A stretch of 34,310 bases of DNA from CAZXCQ01 sp964639275. Lineage in GTDB: Bacteria > Desulfobacterota > DSM-4660 > Desulfatiglandales > Desulfatiglandaceae. Below, one piece after another: positions 32,114 through 34,310 of this stretch. Where the stretch lies: the NCBI GenBank assembly GCA_964639275.1, contig CAZXCQ010000025.1, forward strand, positions 1-34,310, in the 5' to 3' direction. The position numbers and the translations under genes were made by a program. Positions within the stretch are counted from its first letter, which is position 1, and each line of letters starts with the position of its first letter. The notes under the pieces are model-generated. The model saw only the letters and a list, made by a program, of their open reading frames with translations. It had not been told where the DNA came from and did no database searches.

Positions 32114-32362
32114 ATAACCATAAACACCGGCACGTTGTTGACAAAGACGGCGAGGATGTTTCCCGAGCGGCTGACCGTTTTCCACGGTCCAAAGAAACCG
32201 ACCTGTGCCCGGTTCAACGCCAGGGCCAATCGACGGGCAAACGCCCTGAATCATCTGGGCGTAAGATAAGGGGATAACATCGCCTTGCTTCAGTACAACT
32301 ACCTCGAGATGTTGAAATCCATTTTTGCCTGTTTCAAGGCCGGCTCTGGTGCAGTCCCTTGA
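32114..32362 (+). pseudogene. N-terminal remnant of an AMP-dependent acyl-CoA synthetase/ligase
   Basis: Translation of one frame gives ITINTGTLLTKTARMFPER, then CARFNARANRRANALNHLGVR, a TAA at 32267-32269, then GDNIALLQYNYLEMLKSIF and ACFKAGSGAVP before a TGA at 32360-32362. This is recognisably the first 80 or so residues of an AMP-forming acyl-CoA ligase (typical text: YAEFNARANRLANALxxLGVKKGDxVALLxxN, IFACFKAGxxAVP). The TAA replaces the usual Lys before GD. The expected ATG reads ATA, and nothing of the catalytic core follows. The gene was therefore truncated by deletion and is decaying. A promoter remains upstream. The family call comes from remembered consensus sequence. Confidence 0.75.
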
Positions 32363-32455
32363 CCCTGGATATCAAACACCAAGGACTCGCGCGTCAAAGC
32401 TGTGGGTTACCCGTCTATTGGTCAGTGAAGCAAGACCATTAAGGAGAGGGGTTTA

Positions 32456-32923
32456 ATGCCTGAGCCTGCGGACCAAATAGCAGCCATGCCCCTTTTCAGG
32501 GAAATCTCGGCTGAGGAACGCGATCGTATCCTCAAGGCCGCGCTGGTAGATGAATTTCCTCCTGGCCGGGTGCTTTTCAATGAGGGTTCTGTGGTCGGAC
32601 ACGTCATGTACCTGATCCTCAGCGGTGAGGTGGAAATATTGAAACGCGACCCGGGTGGGAATCAGGTTTTGCTTGCCACACTCAAAAGGGGGGAATTTTT
32701 CGGAGAGATGTCCCTTTTCGACAATCAGAAACGCTCAGCAACGGCCCGAGTCAAATTGCCGACCCGTCTTCTGATGCTGACCAAGACGTCCTTTGATAAG
32801 CTCATGTCGAGCGATCCAGCGGTTGTCAATAGGTTCTTGCTCGTCTTTATCCAGACCCTTTCTGAACGTCTACGCCGGACCAACAACCAGGTCGCGGCAC
32901 TCCACGGTATTTCGCATTCTTAA
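32456..32923 (+). CDS. Stand-alone cyclic-nucleotide-binding (CRP-like effector) domain protein
   Basis: The 155-residue protein is a single cNMP-binding domain: the beta-roll at 20-110 and the phosphate-binding cassette FFGEMSLFDNQKRSATARV at 81-99 with the key E84, R93, S94 and A95, followed by helices to 150. There is no C-terminal helix-turn-helix, so unlike CRP/FNR it should not bind DNA itself. It may act through partner proteins. AAGGAGAGG stands six to nine bases before the ATG. The gene follows the ligase remnant and is convergent with the acyl-CoA dehydrogenase gene. The retained cassette suggests ligand binding; the ligand and partner are unknown. Confidence 0.85.
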   Translation: MPEPADQIAAMPLFREISAEERDRILKAALVDEFPPGRVLFNEGSVVGHVMYLILSGEVEILKRDPGGNQVLLATLKRGEFFGEMSLFDNQKRSATARVKLPTRLLMLTKTSFDKLMSSDPAVVNRFLLVFIQTLSERLRRTNNQVAALHGISHS

Positions 32924-32941
32924 AAGCCTGGAAGATGCCGA

Positions 32942-33085
32942 TTATTTCTCCTTCCGGTTGCTGAATGATACCACGGCCTCCACGAATTCTGGGGTACAGG
33001 AACAGAGACTCTGGTTGCGATTCTCTAGCTCGATGGCGGCCTCAAGCGAGGGGGCATTTAGGTTTTGATTGAGGGTAATCACCCC
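32942..33085 (-). pseudogene. C-terminal remnant of an enoyl-CoA hydratase
   Basis: Right after the stop of the minus-strand acyl-CoA dehydrogenase gene, one frame reads LNQNLNAPSLEAAIELENRN, then QSLCSCTPEFVEAVVSFSNRKEK and a TAA. This matches the usual end of crotonase-family enoyl-CoA hydratases (SLEAAxELExxxQxxCxxTxDFxEGVxAFxEKR). The remaining 200 or so residues are missing, and the only upstream coding sequence in this frame is a shadow of the dehydrogenase. It is therefore a deletion remnant of a beta-oxidation gene that once lay downstream of the dehydrogenase. Confidence 0.65.
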
Positions 33086-33098
33086 GAGCCCGGGCCTG

Positions 33099-34241
33099 TC
33101 ACCCCGTGAGGAGCTGTGCCACCTGCTCGCGGTGGTAGACCGGATCTCCCAGGGCCACCTCGTTGGCCTTGGCCCGCTTGAGATAGAGGTGGATATCATG
33201 TTCCCATGAAAAGCCTGTGCCACCCAGAACCTGCAGGGCGCTTGCGGTCGCGTTTCTGTAAACCCCCGAGCAGTACGACTTGGCCACCGATGCCGCCATC
33301 GCCGCCTCCTCGGGGTCTCCATGGTCCTGGGCCCAGGCCGCCCAATAGAGAATGGACCGGGCGCTCTCCACCTCCACATACATCTGGGCACAGCGGTGTT
33401 TGATCGCCTGGAATGCCCCGATGGGCTGGTCAAACTGGACGCGGACCTTGGCGTATTCCGCCGCGATCTCCATGGCCCGCTGGGCACCCCCCACACACTC
33501 GGCGCAAAGCCCCACCTGGGCCCGCTGCAAGACCCGGCGCAAGGGTCCCCCTCCCCCGTGGCGTTCCCCCAGGACGCCGTCTGCCCCGATGCTCACATCT
33601 CTAAACTCAACCGCAGAGAGCTTGCGGGTCCCGTCCATGGTGGGAAGAAGAGAGACCGATACCCCATCTGCCTCCGGGTCCACCAGAAAAAGGGTGATCC
33701 CCCGGGCTGGGTCTTCCCCGGTTTCGGTTCGGGCTGCCAGGACAATGACATCGGCCACATGGCCGTCCGGGACAAAGAGCTTTGTCCCGTTTAGCAAAAA
33801 CCCGTCGCCATTCGGTCGGGCCTCCATTTGAACATACCCCGGGTCTGCGCCTCCGTCCATCTCCTGAAGGGCAAGGGTGCCGATGATCTCACCCGTGGCG
33901 ATCCCGGAGAGATACTTCTCTTTCTGTAACCCGCTCCCGGCCTCCATGATGGCCTCGGAGGCGAGCAACACGGTGGAAAAAAAAGGGCCCGGAACAACCC
34001 CCCGGCCCATCTCTTCGAGGATCACAACCAGGTCCATCAGGTCCATATCCAGCCCGGCGCAGTCCTCCGGGATACGCAAGGCCGTCCACCCCATCTCGGT
34101 CATCTTTTTCCATATATCCCCTGTAAACCCGCGCTCGTCCTCGATCATGGCACGGACGTAAGCCATGGGGGATTCATTTTCAATAAAACGACGCGCCTGT
34201 CTGGCAATCTCTATCTGGTCCGCGTTCAATCTGATGTCCAT
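33099..34241 (-). CDS. Divergent acyl-CoA dehydrogenase lacking the usual catalytic glutamate
   Basis: The 380-residue protein has the acyl-CoA dehydrogenase fold: an N-terminal helical domain, a beta domain with LALQEMDGGADPG in place of the usual TEPxAGSD, the VRVQFDQPIGAFQAIKHRCAQM block, and QVLGGTGFSWEHDIHLYLKRAKANEVALGD near the end. The family's common active-site segment (EGTSxIxR) is replaced by ALGDPVYHREQVAQLL, so the standard Glu is absent. This type is known from steroid, benzylsuccinate and FadE26/27-like alpha2beta2 enzymes, in which one subunit lacks the base. It may need a partner subunit encoded outside the window. A perfect GAGGAGGTGA lies just before the ATG at 34241. Confidence 0.88.
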   Translation of the reverse strand: MDIRLNADQIEIARQARRFIENESPMAYVRAMIEDERGFTGDIWKKMTEMGWTALRIPEDCAGLDMDLMDLVVILEEMGRGVVPGPFFSTVLLASEAIMEAGSGLQKEKYLSGIATGEIIGTLALQEMDGGADPGYVQMEARPNGDGFLLNGTKLFVPDGHVADVIVLAARTETGEDPARGITLFLVDPEADGVSVSLLPTMDGTRKLSAVEFRDVSIGADGVLGERHGGGGPLRRVLQRAQVGLCAECVGGAQRAMEIAAEYAKVRVQFDQPIGAFQAIKHRCAQMYVEVESARSILYWAAWAQDHGDPEEAAMAASVAKSYCSGVYRNATASALQVLGGTGFSWEHDIHLYLKRAKANEVALGDPVYHREQVAQLLTG

Positions 34242-34310
34242 CGGGTCACCTCCTCTACTCGTAACCGTTCACAGGTTCAGGGGTTCAAGGTTGCATCCTT
34301 GTCGTCTGAT

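Noticed and set aside
32942..33496. 184-codon minus-strand open frame as an intact gene
   Set aside because: Only the part after 33085 (towards 32942) has enoyl-CoA hydratase character; the rest is the acyl-CoA dehydrogenase in another frame.

Overview
The window looks like a chromosomal segment of an anaerobic, acid-degrading bacterium, most likely a member of Desulfobacterota (the former Deltaproteobacteria). The reasons are the tandem multi-PAS sensor proteins that open with a short coiled coil, the class III CoA-transferases, the acyl-CoA dehydrogenases, an EtfBA pair with a ferredoxin-type EtfA, and what appears to be a selenocysteine codon in a rhodanese gene. The assignment is an inference from gene content; there is no rRNA or other phylogenetic marker.

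Layout. 1-105 is the tail of an unknown gene. 290-5622 holds two signalling genes, a PAS hybrid histidine kinase and a receiver-PAS-LuxR protein. 5969-6802 is a rhodanese/ferritin-like fusion interrupted by an in-frame TGA exactly at the catalytic cysteine position, with a plausible bacterial SECIS hairpin just downstream. Two related degenerate repeats (about 210 bp, remains of an IS200/REP-associated Y1 transposase sharing one internal deletion) lie immediately upstream of the 3538 and 5969 genes. 6840-9559 holds a fatty acid hydroxylase-family membrane protein, an O6-alkylguanine-DNA alkyltransferase (minus) and a ferredoxin-nitroreductase fusion with its own promoter and leader hairpin. 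A 181-bp element with terminal inverted repeats follows, then two tandem CaiB-type CoA-transferases (9836-12290), an MFS exporter and an HSL-family esterase (both minus).

The accessory core is 15218-25822. A 1407-residue UvrD-like helicase with a long TPR-like tail and a clamp-binding-like C-terminus (plus strand) converges on a two-gene minus-strand operon. That operon encodes a TPR protein and a 1731-residue protein joining a BrxC/PglY (DUF6079-like) P-loop ATPase to a C-terminal PglZ-like phosphatase domain. No methyltransferase or nuclease gene is nearby. This is the best candidate for an undescribed, BREX-related, possibly anti-phage system; that function is inferred only from domain kinship.

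26116-30569 is a catabolic or energy-conserving cluster: an XRE-cupin regulator, an acyl-CoA dehydrogenase, EtfB with the FAD-binding signature of bifurcating Etfs, and EtfA with an N-terminal 2[4Fe-4S] ferredoxin. The order matches a caffeyl-CoA-reductase-like (CarCDE-like) complex. 31056-34241 holds a receiver-PilZ protein, a stand-alone cyclic-nucleotide-binding protein and a divergent acyl-CoA dehydrogenase that lacks the usual catalytic glutamate. Two gene remnants sit in the gaps here: the N-terminus of an AMP-dependent acyl-CoA ligase and the C-terminus of an enoyl-CoA hydratase. Fatty- or aromatic-acid genes have therefore been lost in this stretch. I saw no tRNA, rRNA or CRISPR array.
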